Source: DATHBD01 sp035296325
GTDB taxonomy: Bacteria; Actinomycetota; Actinomycetes; Mycobacteriales; Micromonosporaceae
Length of the DNA stretch: 64,000 bases
Assembly (NCBI GenBank): GCA_035296325.1
Contig: DATHBD010000032.1
Span: 62,001-126,000, forward strand
Direction of reading: 5' to 3'
The translations under genes were made by a program, and so were the position numbers. The notes beneath the pieces were generated by a model. The model did not search any database, was not told where the DNA came from, and saw only the letters and a list, made by a program, of their open reading frames with translations. Positions 50,832 to 58,503 of this stretch are shown in pieces; the stretch's first letter is position 1, and each line of letters starts with the position of its first letter.

Positions 50832-52085
50832 GTGAGCATGCCAACGCACGCGGCGCGGCTGTACCGGAACACCGGCGACCGGGTGGTCGCCGGGGTCGCC
50901 TCCGGTATCGCCGGGCATCTTGGCGCCTCGGTGCTGCTGATCCGGCTCGCCCTCGTGGTGCTCGCCAGCTACCAGGGCCTCGGCGCCATCCTCTACGCGG
51001 TCTTCTGGGCCGTACTGCCGGCGAGCCAGGCTGTGCCGGCACGTCGCAACCTCGCCCTGGCGGTGCCGTTCGCCGCGCTCGGGATCGGCGCCGCACTGGT
51101 GCTGAACCTGGCCCTGCCGAATGAGGGTCCGGAAGCGGTGGCGGGGTGGCTCGTCGCCGTCGTGGCGTTCGGTGCCGGCATCATCTGGCATCAGGCCGAC
51201 CCCAAGCGCCGCGAGCGGTGGAGTGAAGCGCTCCCGCAGGCGCCGTGGCTGGCGCCGGTGGTCGACGGGGAGCGGCCCGGCTACCTGCTGCGCTTCATCG
51301 GCGGCGGAGTGCTCGTGACGGTCGGGATCATCGGTGTGGTGGCGATGTGGGCGCCGGTGCGCGGGGCGGGACTGGCGCCGGTGCTGTATGGCGTGTTCTT
51401 CGCGTTGACGGCGCTCGCCGGCGTCGGGATGGCGACCGCGCCGGTGCTGCGGCGCACGTACACCCAGCTGCGGGCGGAGCGGGAGGCCCGGATCCGGGAG
51501 CAGGAGCGCGCCGAGGTGGCGGCGATGATCCACGACCAGGTGCTGCACACGCTCGCGCTGATCCAGCGCAACGCCGGTGACGGCAAGGCCGTCGTCCGGT
51601 TGGCCCGAGGGCAGGAGCGCACGCTGCGCAACTGGCTCTACCGGTCCACCGCATCGCCGACCGAGCGCCTCGGCGCAGCGCTGGAGCAGGTCGCCGCCGA
51701 GGTCGAGGACACGTACGCCATTGCGGTCGAGACCGTCATGGTGGGGGATCTCGAGGTGGACGAGGGCGTGGCCGCCCTCGTCGCCGCTGCCCGGGAGGCC
51801 CTGGTCAACGCGGGCCGGCATGCCAAGGTCAGTACCGTCTCGCTCTACGCCGAGGTGGAGCCGGACTGCGTCAGCGCGTTCATCCGCGATCGGGGCGTCG
51901 GGTTCGACGTGACGGCGGTGGAGGATGATCGGCACGGGGTCCGCGGCTCCATCATCGGGCGGATGCAGCGCCACGGTGGCAAGGCCGAGATCCGCAGCGA
52001 GCCGGGGGACGGCACAGAGGTACGCCTGAGTATGCCGATCAGCACCGAGGCACGGCGCCGCCGCGCCGAGGAGGGACAGTCATGA
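50832..52085 (+). CDS. PspC-domain sensor histidine kinase, NarL/DesK type
   Basis: 417 residues from GTG 50832, with a strong GGAGGA 5 bases upstream. Residues 8-65 are a PspC domain (RLYRNTGDRVVAGVASGIAG). Four more membrane helices follow to about 205, then a coiled coil and the HisKA_3 box VAAMIHDQVLHTLALIQRN (phospho-acceptor His234). The HATPase has REALVNAGRHAKV (N box) and DRGVGFD (G1). The domain set and the response regulator downstream match the MacS-MacR type of actinobacterial envelope/antibiotic-stress systems; orthology is inferred. The divergent PspC gene is a plausible target or co-sensor. Confidence 0.92.
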   Translation: MSMPTHAARLYRNTGDRVVAGVASGIAGHLGASVLLIRLALVVLASYQGLGAILYAVFWAVLPASQAVPARRNLALAVPFAALGIGAALVLNLALPNEGPEAVAGWLVAVVAFGAGIIWHQADPKRRERWSEALPQAPWLAPVVDGERPGYLLRFIGGGVLVTVGIIGVVAMWAPVRGAGLAPVLYGVFFALTALAGVGMATAPVLRRTYTQLRAEREARIREQERAEVAAMIHDQVLHTLALIQRNAGDGKAVVRLARGQERTLRNWLYRSTASPTERLGAALEQVAAEVEDTYAIAVETVMVGDLEVDEGVAALVAAAREALVNAGRHAKVSTVSLYAEVEPDCVSAFIRDRGVGFDVTAVEDDRHGVRGSIIGRMQRHGGKAEIRSEPGDGTEVRLSMPISTEARRRRAEEGQS

Positions 52086-52165
52086 GCGAGCGTCAGCGAG
52101 CGAATCAGCCGGCTCAGCGCCTGGTGCCTCATGGCACGGGCGAGCGAAGCGAGGTCGTGACATGA
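52082..52165 (+). CDS. Possible 27-codon coupling ORF between kinase and response regulator
   Basis: Starts ATG at 52082, overlapping the kinase stop as ATGA, and ends TGA at 52163-52165, overlapping the regulator ATG as ATGA. The product begins MSERQRANQ and ends GERSEVVT. The DNA consists of repeated GAGCGAGCG and GCGAAGCGAG units. It may simply carry ribosomes across the 76-base gap. Confidence 0.35.
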   Translation: MSERQRANQPAQRLVPHGTGERSEVVT

Positions 52166-52821
52166 GCGATCCAGTTCCTACCCAGCGGCTCCGCGTCTTC
52201 CTCGTGGACGACCACGCGATGTTCCGGGCCGGGGTGCGCGCCGAGCTCGGGGCGCACGTCGACGTGGTTGGTGAGGCGAGCACCGTGCAGGAGGCGATCA
52301 CCCGGATCGCCGGCCTTCAGCCGGACGTGGTGCTCCTCGATGTGCACATGCCCGACGGCGGGGGCCGGGCCGTCCTCGACGCGATGCGCAAGGCGCACCC
52401 GCAGGTGAAGTTCCTGGCGCTGTCGGTCTCGGACGCGGCGGAGGATGTGATCGGGCTCATCCGTGCGGGCGCCCGCGGCTATGTCACCAAGACCATCTCC
52501 TCGGACGAGCTGGCCGACGCCATCCGCCGGGTGGCCGAGGGCGACGCGGTGTTCAGTCCCCGGCTGGCCGGATTCGTGCTGGACGCCTTCGCGGCCCGCC
52601 CCGACGCACCGGTGGCGGACCCGGAGCTCGATCAGCTGACCAACCGGGAGCGCGAGGTGCTGCGGCTGCTCGCCCGCGGGTACGCGTACAAGGAGATCGC
52701 CAAGGAGCTGTACATCTCGATCAAAACTGTGGAGACGCACGTCTCGAACGTGCTCCGCAAACTGCAGATGTCCAACCGGTACGAGTTGTCGCGGTGGGCC
52801 GCCGACCGGCGCCTGGTCTGA
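52162..52821 (+). CDS. NarL-family response regulator
   Basis: A 219-residue partner of the PspC kinase. The receiver domain has LVDDHAMFRAGV, the phospho-acceptor Asp60 in VVLLDVHMPDGGG, the Thr/Ser switch region ALSVSD and the conserved Lys in GYVTKTISSDE. The C-terminal LuxR helix-turn-helix is LTNREREVLRLLARGYAYKE then ISIKTVETHVSNVLRKL. All receiver residues are intact, in contrast to the BldM-like protein at 33 kb. It probably activates envelope-stress genes, perhaps the divergent PspC operon. Confidence 0.94.
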   Translation: MSDPVPTQRLRVFLVDDHAMFRAGVRAELGAHVDVVGEASTVQEAITRIAGLQPDVVLLDVHMPDGGGRAVLDAMRKAHPQVKFLALSVSDAAEDVIGLIRAGARGYVTKTISSDELADAIRRVAEGDAVFSPRLAGFVLDAFAARPDAPVADPELDQLTNREREVLRLLARGYAYKEIAKELYISIKTVETHVSNVLRKLQMSNRYELSRWAADRRLV

Positions 52822-52822
52822 T

Positions 52823-52855
52823 CCGTGCTGCGCAGCTACGCCGTGCGCAGCACGG
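52823..52855. terminator. Bidirectional hairpin at the convergent ends of regulator and PIG-L genes
   Basis: CCGTGCTGCGCA (52823-52834) pairs perfectly with TGCGCAGCACGG (52844-52855) over a 9-base loop. The right arm and part of the loop lie inside the last codons of the reverse gene. Confidence 0.8.
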
Positions 52856-53576
52856 TGAACGCCTCGGCCAGGCGGCCCTCCGGCAGGCCGCCGGCCTTGG
52901 CGATGCCGCCGAGCATGTCGCGGAGGAACGTCTCCAGATCGTCCATGTGCGAGGTCTGCGAGGTGTGGGCGCGCAGTGCGGCCAACTTCCGGGGGTACTG
53001 GTCGGTGACGTCGACGCGGTGGTCGGGGCTCGGGCCGCCGGAGTACCAGACCTCCCGAACCGTCCACGGCTCCAGCCCGAAGTCGCGTAGCAGCTCGGGA
53101 TGGGCGAACGCGTTGCGCGCGTCCGGGTAGATCGCGCACGTGGTGGCCTCGCCGGCGGCGAGGTGGTCCGGGTGGCTCGGCCCCCAGATGCGCTCCCACC
53201 GGCGCAGCGGCGAGTTGGTCAGGACCCGGTCCGGCCGGAACCGCCGGATGGCGGCGGTGATGTCGCGCCGCAGGGCGATCGTGGCGGTGAGCGTGCCGTC
53301 GGCGTACCCGTCCAGGAATTCCACCTGCCGCACCCCCACGGCCGCCGCGGCGGCGCGCTGCTCGGCCTCCCGGATCTGCGGCATCCGCTCCCGTGGCGTG
53401 TCGTCGAAGCCGCCCGCGTCGCCGCGGGTGATCAGCAGGTACGACACCTCGATGCCCTCGTCGACCCAGCGCGCCACCGTGCCCGCCGACCCGAAGTCGA
53501 CGTCGTCGGGATGCGCGAAGACACACAGCGCACGCTGAACATCGGGCAGCGGTTGGGCCGAGGCGGGGAAGCTCAC
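52836..53576 (-). CDS. PIG-L family zinc deacetylase
   Basis: A 246-residue LmbE/PIG-L deacetylase. The zinc and catalytic motif is VFAHPDDVDFGSAGT, and the second zinc site is GPSHPDHLAAGE. MshB, Mca and many glycan or antibiotic deacetylases share this fold; the protein is shorter than MshB and the substrate is not evident. GTG 53576 has no ribosome-binding site; TATGCT on the reverse strand (53590-53585) ends 8 bases upstream, suggesting a leaderless mRNA. Confidence 0.9.
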   Translation of the reverse strand: MSFPASAQPLPDVQRALCVFAHPDDVDFGSAGTVARWVDEGIEVSYLLITRGDAGGFDDTPRERMPQIREAEQRAAAAAVGVRQVEFLDGYADGTLTATIALRRDITAAIRRFRPDRVLTNSPLRRWERIWGPSHPDHLAAGEATTCAIYPDARNAFAHPELLRDFGLEPWTVREVWYSGGPSPDHRVDVTDQYPRKLAALRAHTSQTSHMDDLETFLRDMLGGIAKAGGLPEGRLAEAFTVLRTA

Positions 53577-53638
53577 AACGAGCGAGCATAAACGGCCGCC
53601 CGCGGCCCGCGTCGGTTACGGCGGGACTCGCCGTGGGT

Positions 53639-53959
53639 TTACAGCGGACCCCGCCCGGCGCGCAGCACCAGCAATGCCAGCTGGGTGCCGTCGGCGCCCA
53701 GCCGTGCACGGTAACGCTCGAGGATCTCGCGCTCCCGGGCCAGCACCAGGCGGGTCCCCCCGGACGCCACCCGGGTGGCACCGACCTCCTGCGACAGGGC
53801 CGAGCGCTCCAGCCACAGCGCCATGATGGTTTCGTCGATTTCGTCGATCCGGTCCCGGAGGCCGGCGATGCGCGCGGCAGCCGCCTCGGGACTCGGTTCG
53901 AGCTCCGGATCGGCGGTGCGGGCGTCGGTGTGCACGGGTTCAACGGCTGTGGCGGCCAT
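53639..53959 (-). CDS. aroQ: Chorismate mutase, AroQ class
   Basis: Converts chorismate to prephenate, the branch point to Phe and Tyr. About 106 residues from ATG 53959, which has GAGGA 8 bases upstream; ATG 53968 and 53974 are alternatives. The domain is all helical: ARIAGLRDRIDEIDETIMAL, then LERSALSQEVGATR and REREILERYRARLG, the AroQ pattern with the catalytic Arg and Lys/Arg/Glu positions on helices 1 and 2. A 30-residue acidic N-terminus precedes it. The mRNA leader (53960-54120) encodes a Tyr/Phe-rich peptide and an attenuator, so expression should respond to charged tRNA-Phe/Tyr. Confidence 0.92.
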   Translation of the reverse strand: MAATAVEPVHTDARTADPELEPSPEAAAARIAGLRDRIDEIDETIMALWLERSALSQEVGATRVASGGTRLVLAREREILERYRARLGADGTQLALLVLRAGRGPL

Positions 53960-54009
53960 CGGTGTCATCCTCATCGGTCGGGTCAGGCTCCCCGGCCCGG
54001 GCACAGAAT

Positions 54010-54035
54010 CGCCCCGGGCTTGGGAGCCCGGGGCG
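54010..54035 (-). terminator. Attenuator terminator hairpin (3:4) before aroQ
   Basis: On the reverse strand CGCCCCGGGCT (54035-54025) pairs perfectly with AGCCCGGGGCG (54020-54010) around CCCA. It starts 17 bases after the leader-peptide stop codon and ends 50 bases before the aroQ start. Its 5' arm is also complementary to the leader segment at 54081-54072. Confidence 0.8.
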
Positions 54036-54051
54036 TTGGTAGGTTGTTCGC

Positions 54052-54120
54052 TCAGGTGCGACCTACGGCTGCCGGACTCCCGGTGCCGTAAAAAAAGTAG
54101 GCCCTTGCCTGATCGATCAC
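54052..54120 (-). CDS. Leader peptide for chorismate mutase attenuation
   Basis: A 22-residue ORF from GTG 54120 to TGA 54054-54052. Its codons 8-11 are TAC TTT TTT TAC (Tyr-Phe-Phe-Tyr, within ARAYFFYG). TTT is a rare Phe codon in this GC-rich genome. A -10-like box ends 7 bases before the GTG, so the mRNA would start at the peptide. It lies directly upstream of aroQ, whose product feeds Phe and Tyr synthesis. Confidence 0.75.
   Translation of the reverse strand: MIDQARAYFFYGTGSPAAVGRT
54064..54090 (-). promoter_or_regulatory. Attenuator pause hairpin (1:2) and antiterminator segment
   Basis: On the reverse strand TACGGC (54090-54085, the last Tyr codon and the next) pairs with GCCGTA (54069-54064), continued by CCGG (54083-54080) with CCGG (54075-54072) around GAGT. 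Within it, GGGAGTCCGG (54081-54072) can instead pair over 10 bases (one G-U) with CCGGGCTCCC (54031-54022) of the terminator. A ribosome stalled on the Tyr/Phe codons would open 1:2 and allow this antiterminator. Confidence 0.7.
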
Positions 54121-54127
54121 GGGTCCG

Positions 54128-54156
54128 AGTATTGCACGAGTCCGCAGCCGTGGGAA
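54128..54156 (-). promoter_or_regulatory. Probable aroQ leader promoter
   Basis: On the reverse strand TTCCCA (54156-54151) and AATACT (54133-54128) are 17 bases apart. The start point would fall at the leader-peptide GTG (54120). Confidence 0.5.
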
Positions 54157-54217
54157 GCCCTCCCCGGGTAGCGCGTTGGCGGGCGTGGTGGCGGCCGGAA
54201 CTGTCGGCGCCGCGGCA

Positions 54218-54223
54218 TAGACT
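54218..54223 (+). promoter_or_regulatory. Possible -10 box before pcrA
   Basis: TAGACT ends 9 bases before the pcrA ATG, close to the actinobacterial TAGAnT consensus. No Shine-Dalgarno is present. Confidence 0.4.
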
Positions 54224-54232
54224 CGCCGTGCG

Positions 54233-56692
54233 ATGCATGCCCTCTTCGACCTCCCAGACTCGGCCCCGGCGGTGGCCACGCCCGCCGCGGTCGCCCCGAC
54301 CCAGGCCAGCCCCGCGCCGGCCAGCCGACCGTCAGCCGGCGCGGCGGCAGGTGACCAGCCGCGCCCGCGCCGCAGTCGCGACCCGGAGGCACTGCTGGAA
54401 GGGCTCAACGGCCCCCAGCGGGCGGCCGTGGTCCATGCCGGTTCGCCGCTGCTGATCGTGGCCGGGGCCGGCTCCGGCAAGACCCGGGTGCTCGCCCATC
54501 GGATCGCCTACCTGCTGGCCACGCGTGACGTGCACCCCGCCGAGATCATCGCGATCACCTTCACCAACAAGGCCGCCGGTGAGATGAAGGAACGGGTCGC
54601 CGCACTCGTGGGCGGCCGGGCCCGGGTGATGTGGGTCTCCACGTTCCACTCGGCGTGCGTGCGGCTGCTGCGGGCCGAGCACGAGTACGCCGGCCTGAAG
54701 TCGACGTTCTCCATCTATGACGCCGACGACTCCCGGCGGTTGATGCAGATCGTCTCCCGCGAGCTTGACCTGGACCCGAAGCGCTACCCACCGCGGTTCC
54801 TCGCCGGGCAGGTCTCCAACCTCAAGAACGAACTGATCGACGCGGACGCGTTCGCGGCCAGGGCGATCGGCCCGCAGCAGCGCATGGTGGCCGAGGCGTA
54901 CGTGCTCTACCAGCGGCGGCTGCGCGACGCCCAGGCGCTCGACTTCGACGACCTGATCATGGCGACGGTGCATCTGCTGCAGTCCCACCCGGGTGTGGCG
55001 GAGAAGTACCACCACCGGTTCAAGCATGTCCTGGTGGACGAGTACCAGGACACCAACCACGCCCAGTACATGCTGATCAAGGAGCTGGTGGGCCGGACCG
55101 GCGAGCTGTGCGTGGTGGGTGACGCCGACCAGTCGATCTACGCGTTCCGGGGTGCCACGATCCGCAACATCCTCGAGTTCGAGCGGGACTACCCGGACGC
55201 CCGGACGATCCTGCTCGAGCAGAACTACCGCTCCACCCAGACCATTCTCAACGCCGCCAACGCCGTGATCGACCGCAACAGCCAGCGCAAGCCGAAGCGG
55301 CTGTGGAGCGACTCGGGCACCGGGGAGCAGATCGTCGGCTACGTGGCCGACAACGAGCACGGCGAGGCGGACTGGGTGGCCCGCGAGGTGGACCGGCTGT
55401 GCCAGCACGACGGCGTGAAGCCGGGCGGGGTGGCCGTCTTCTACCGGACCAACGCGCAGTCCCGGGTCTTCGAGGAGATTTTCATCCGGTTCGGCCTGCC
55501 CTACAAGGTGGTCGGCGGGGTGCGTTTCTACGAGCGCAAGGAGGTGCGCGACGCCTTGGCGTACCTACGCGCCGTGGCCAACCCCGACGACCTCGTCAGC
55601 ATCCGGCGGATCCTCAACACCCCGCGGCGCGGCATCGGCGAACGCGCGGAGGCGTGCGTGGAGGCGCTCGCCGGGCGGGAGCGGATCTCGTTCGGCGCCG
55701 CCCTGAGCAGAGCCGCCGAGGCGCCCGGCATCGCCACCAAGTCGGCCCGGGCGATCGCCGACTTCGCCGCGCTGCTGGACGAACTCCGGCAGCTCGCCGT
55801 GGCGGCCCCGCCGGAGGAGGTGCTGGAGGTGGCGCTGCACCGCTCCGGGTACCTCGATGAGCTGGGTGCCAGCGAGGATCCGCAGGACGTGGGTCGGGTG
55901 GAAAACCTGCAGGAGCTCGTCAGTGTGGCGCGGGAGTACACCGAGCGGGTCGAGGCGTTGGCCGCCGTGGCGGTGGAGGAGGGCGCCGACGAGGTGCCGG
56001 TGCCCACGCTGGCCGGTTTCCTGGAGCAGGTCTCCCTGGTCGCCGATGCCGACGAGATCCCGACCGACGACCCCGACCACCGCGGCGTGGTGACCCTGAT
56101 GACGCTGCACACGGCGAAGGGGCTGGAGTTCCCGGTGGTCTTCCTGACCGGGCTGGAGGAGGGCATCTTCCCGCACCAGCGTTCCCTGAGCGAGCCCAAG
56201 GAGCTCGAGGAGGAGCGCCGGCTCGCCTACGTCGGCATCACCCGGGCGCGCACCCGGCTCTACCTGTCCCGGGCGTCGTCGCGCTCGGCGTGGGGGCAGC
56301 ACCAGGCCAACATCCCGTCCCGCTTCCTCGACGAGCTGCCCGCCGACCTGGTGCGGTGGGAGCGCACCGACGCGGCGTACACGAGCTGGTCGGGGGGCGG
56401 CGTGGGCGGGCGTGCCGCGGCCGCCGCGCCCCGTTCCACGTTCTCCGGCGGTACGCCGAAGGCGACGCAACTGGCGCAGCGCCTCGGTCTGGACCCGTCC
56501 CGGCTCGCCACCGCCGCCGACCTGCCGTCGGGGCCGTCGCTGGCCACCGGGGACCGGATCAACCACCAGCGCTACGGCATGGGCCGCGTGCTCGCCGTCG
56601 AGGGGTATGGCGCGCGGACCCAGGCCCAGATCGACTTCGGTGACCAGGTGATGTGGATCGTGCTGCGGCACGCCCCGATCGAGAAGCTGTAG
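54233..56692 (+). CDS. pcrA: ATP-dependent DNA helicase PcrA/UvrD
   Basis: An 819-residue superfamily 1A helicase for repair and replication-fork maintenance. A Pro/Ala-rich N-terminus of about 45 residues precedes domain 1A. Motifs are in order: LNGPQRAAVVHAG (Q motif), AGAGSGKTRVLAHR (Walker A, near residue 80), ITFTNKAAGEMKERV, LVDEYQDTNHAQY (Walker B), VVGDADQSIYAFRGA, QNYRST, TLMTLHTAKGLEFPVVFL and AYVGITRARTRLYL. The C-terminus (RINHQRYGMGRVLAVEG, ending HAPIEKL) is the Tudor-like domain that in PcrA contacts RNA polymerase. It may be leaderless. It converges on the M23 gene with an 18-base gap. Confidence 0.97.
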   Translation: MHALFDLPDSAPAVATPAAVAPTQASPAPASRPSAGAAAGDQPRPRRSRDPEALLEGLNGPQRAAVVHAGSPLLIVAGAGSGKTRVLAHRIAYLLATRDVHPAEIIAITFTNKAAGEMKERVAALVGGRARVMWVSTFHSACVRLLRAEHEYAGLKSTFSIYDADDSRRLMQIVSRELDLDPKRYPPRFLAGQVSNLKNELIDADAFAARAIGPQQRMVAEAYVLYQRRLRDAQALDFDDLIMATVHLLQSHPGVAEKYHHRFKHVLVDEYQDTNHAQYMLIKELVGRTGELCVVGDADQSIYAFRGATIRNILEFERDYPDARTILLEQNYRSTQTILNAANAVIDRNSQRKPKRLWSDSGTGEQIVGYVADNEHGEADWVAREVDRLCQHDGVKPGGVAVFYRTNAQSRVFEEIFIRFGLPYKVVGGVRFYERKEVRDALAYLRAVANPDDLVSIRRILNTPRRGIGERAEACVEALAGRERISFGAALSRAAEAPGIATKSARAIADFAALLDELRQLAVAAPPEEVLEVALHRSGYLDELGASEDPQDVGRVENLQELVSVAREYTERVEALAAVAVEEGADEVPVPTLAGFLEQVSLVADADEIPTDDPDHRGVVTLMTLHTAKGLEFPVVFLTGLEEGIFPHQRSLSEPKELEEERRLAYVGITRARTRLYLSRASSRSAWGQHQANIPSRFLDELPADLVRWERTDAAYTSWSGGGVGGRAAAAAPRSTFSGGTPKATQLAQRLGLDPSRLATAADLPSGPSLATGDRINHQRYGMGRVLAVEGYGARTQAQIDFGDQVMWIVLRHAPIEKL

Positions 56693-56710
56693 CCGCCGGG
56701 GTCGGCAGCG

Positions 56711-57550
56711 TCAGTCGCTGCTCGGGCGATCCTCGATCGCGTCGGCGTGCCGGAGGACGTCGACGCCGTGTGCCTTCAGGAACGCCGTGGGCTCGATCGC
56801 CTCTTCGTCCTGGCGGATCTCGAAGTGCAGGTGGGCCCCGAACGAGTGGCCGGTGTTGCCGACCAGTGCGATCTTGTCGCCCGCGCGCACCCGGTGCCCC
56901 TCGCGGGCGAGCAGCTTGGACGAGTGGCCGTACACCGATGTGATGCCGTCGCCGTGGTCGATCGTGACCTTCAAGCCGTAACCACCGCTGTTGCGGGACA
57001 CCGTGACGGTGCCGGCGGCCACCGCGTAGATCGGCGTGCCCTGCGGGGCGGCCAGGTCGACGCCGAGATGCGACCTGCCCCAACGCCTGCCGAACGGCGA
57101 GGTGACCTTGTAGCTGCGGATCGGCAGCAGCCAGATGTCGGGCGCCGCCTGGTCCACAGTGGAGGCTCCGGAGCCACGGGCGCCGTTGCGGCTGGCACGG
57201 TTGTCGGTGCCGGCCTGGCCGACCCGGCCCGGAAGCTGGGCGCTGGCCTGCACCGGTGCGGTGTCCTGGCTGCGCAGCATGGGCATGGCGGCGCCGGTCG
57301 CCAGGCCCACGCCGCCGACACTGATCAGCAATGAGGTGAGCACCCCGAAGAACCTGCCGCTCGGTCGAACCGAGGCGCGGCGACACCCGCGGTACCTGCT
57401 GTCCGGAGGGCCAGAGCCCACGCGATCCTCCGTCGTGTGCTGGTCAGCAGCCTCGGCCCGGAGAAGGGGGGAGGCGCAGTGGTGGCGTAGCGACATCGGT
57501 TCGCGGCGTCGATCCGATACGACGGTCACCGTAGCCAATTCGTTATGCAT
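56711..57550 (-). CDS. M23 family metallopeptidase
   Basis: About 279 residues. ATG 57550 is used, but ATG 57495 (MSLRHHCASP) is equally possible; neither has a clear ribosome-binding site. A hydrophobic segment (GVLTSLLISVGGVGLATGA) near residue 75 anchors or exports the protein. The C-terminal 140 residues are the LytM/M23 fold: SPFGRRWGRSHLGVDLAAPQ (zinc His and Asp), IDHGDGITSVYGH and GAHLHFEIR (catalytic HxH). All zinc residues are present, so it is probably an active endopeptidase acting on peptidoglycan cross-links. It is divergent from the B12-binding gene. Confidence 0.9.
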   Translation of the reverse strand: MHNELATVTVVSDRRREPMSLRHHCASPLLRAEAADQHTTEDRVGSGPPDSRYRGCRRASVRPSGRFFGVLTSLLISVGGVGLATGAAMPMLRSQDTAPVQASAQLPGRVGQAGTDNRASRNGARGSGASTVDQAAPDIWLLPIRSYKVTSPFGRRWGRSHLGVDLAAPQGTPIYAVAAGTVTVSRNSGGYGLKVTIDHGDGITSVYGHSSKLLAREGHRVRAGDKIALVGNTGHSFGAHLHFEIRQDEEAIEPTAFLKAHGVDVLRHADAIEDRPSSD

Positions 57551-57747
57551 CTCACAAGCAACACGGCGGAGTCGTCCGATCACTTTGCGTTCCTCGTGGC
57601 GCAGGAATGGGCATCGGTCGGGTTTTATCGTCATGCTGATTCGGTCCGGCCGGGGTCGCGGTACGTTTGCCGAATCGTGTTTCACCCCGAGCCGCCTTGT
57701 CGTTCGGTGCAGCGGCGGGCCGCCGGCAGGCCGAGATGGAGGGGGCC

Positions 57748-58152
57748 GTGGGCGCGCGGATCCGAGTGGTGATCGCCAAGCCGGGCCTGGACGGGCACGA
57801 CCGGGGGGCGAAGGTGGTGGCGCGGGCGCTGCGCGACGCCGGCATGGAGGTCATCTACACCGGCCTGCACCAGACGCCGGAGCAGATCGTGGAGACCGCC
57901 ATCCAGGAGGACGCCGACGCGATCGGGCTCTCGGTGCTGTCCGGCGCCCATCTGACGCTCTTCCGGCGGGTCACCGAGCTGCTGCGGGAGCGGGGCGTGG
58001 ACGACATCGTGCTGTTCGGTGGCGGCATCATTCCCCGTGCCGACCTGCCGGAGCTGGCCGACATGGGGGTGGCCAAGATCTTCACGCCCGGCGCGACGAC
58101 CAGTTCGATCGTGGAATGGGTCCGCGGCAACGTGGCCATCGCGGCGGCGTAA
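57748..58152 (+). CDS. Cobalamin-binding methylmalonyl-CoA mutase C-terminal-like protein
   Basis: 134 residues from GTG 57748, with GGAGG 5 bases upstream (ATG 57736 is an alternative). It is a stand-alone B12-binding domain: VVIAKPGLDGHDRGAKVVAR carries the DxHxxG ligand motif, followed by VLSGAH, VLFGGGIIP and IFTPGATTSSIVEWV. It matches the small subunit or C-terminal domain of acyl-CoA mutases (methylmalonyl-, isobutyryl- or ethylmalonyl-CoA type). The large catalytic subunit is not in the window. Proximity to sucCD fits methylmalonyl/succinyl-CoA metabolism. Confidence 0.92.
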   Translation: MGARIRVVIAKPGLDGHDRGAKVVARALRDAGMEVIYTGLHQTPEQIVETAIQEDADAIGLSVLSGAHLTLFRRVTELLRERGVDDIVLFGGGIIPRADLPELADMGVAKIFTPGATTSSIVEWVRGNVAIAAA

Positions 58153-58165
58153 CGAGCGCAGAGGG

Positions 58166-58200
58166 AGGGGCCGGACGCACCCCTCACGCGCCCGGCCCCT
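58166..58200 (+). terminator. Terminator after the B12-binding gene
   Basis: AGGGGCCGG (58166-58174) pairs with CCGGCCCCT (58192-58200) over a 17-base loop, 14 bases after the stop. Confidence 0.65.
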
Positions 58201-58503
58201 CTATCGCACGATGCCCTGTCGCCACCCCTCGACCGACAAGGCACCGGCCGCTCCTGGCGCCGACGCCTCTCGACGCCGGCAACGGGTTCAACGACGGTGG
58301 CGCCCCCCCGGTTACGTCGGGTCGGTGCCTTTCAGCCCGGCACCCGGGCGCCGTCCGGCCCGGCACCCGAGTGGATACCTCCGCTGGCCGGCTCGCTAGG
58401 CTGCCAGGCGGGAAGCCGCTACGCGAGGGCGGGCGGCACGGTGAACACCAACGGCACGTGCCGCGGCGACAGGCGTGGCCGCTGCCGTAGCGAAGAGGAT
58501 GCT
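58201..58503 (+). other. Intergenic region upstream of sucC
   Basis: About 300 bases without a gene. TAGGCT at 58397-58402 is a possible -10 for sucCD, but no matching -35 is seen. The end (GAAGAGGATGCT) provides the sucC ribosome-binding site. Nothing else recognisable. Confidence 0.4.

Noticed and set aside
57551..57747. c-di-AMP (ydaO-type) riboswitch before the M23 peptidase gene
   Set aside because: Such elements precede some actinobacterial wall hydrolases, but the conserved core segments are not visible and the divergent spacer is short.
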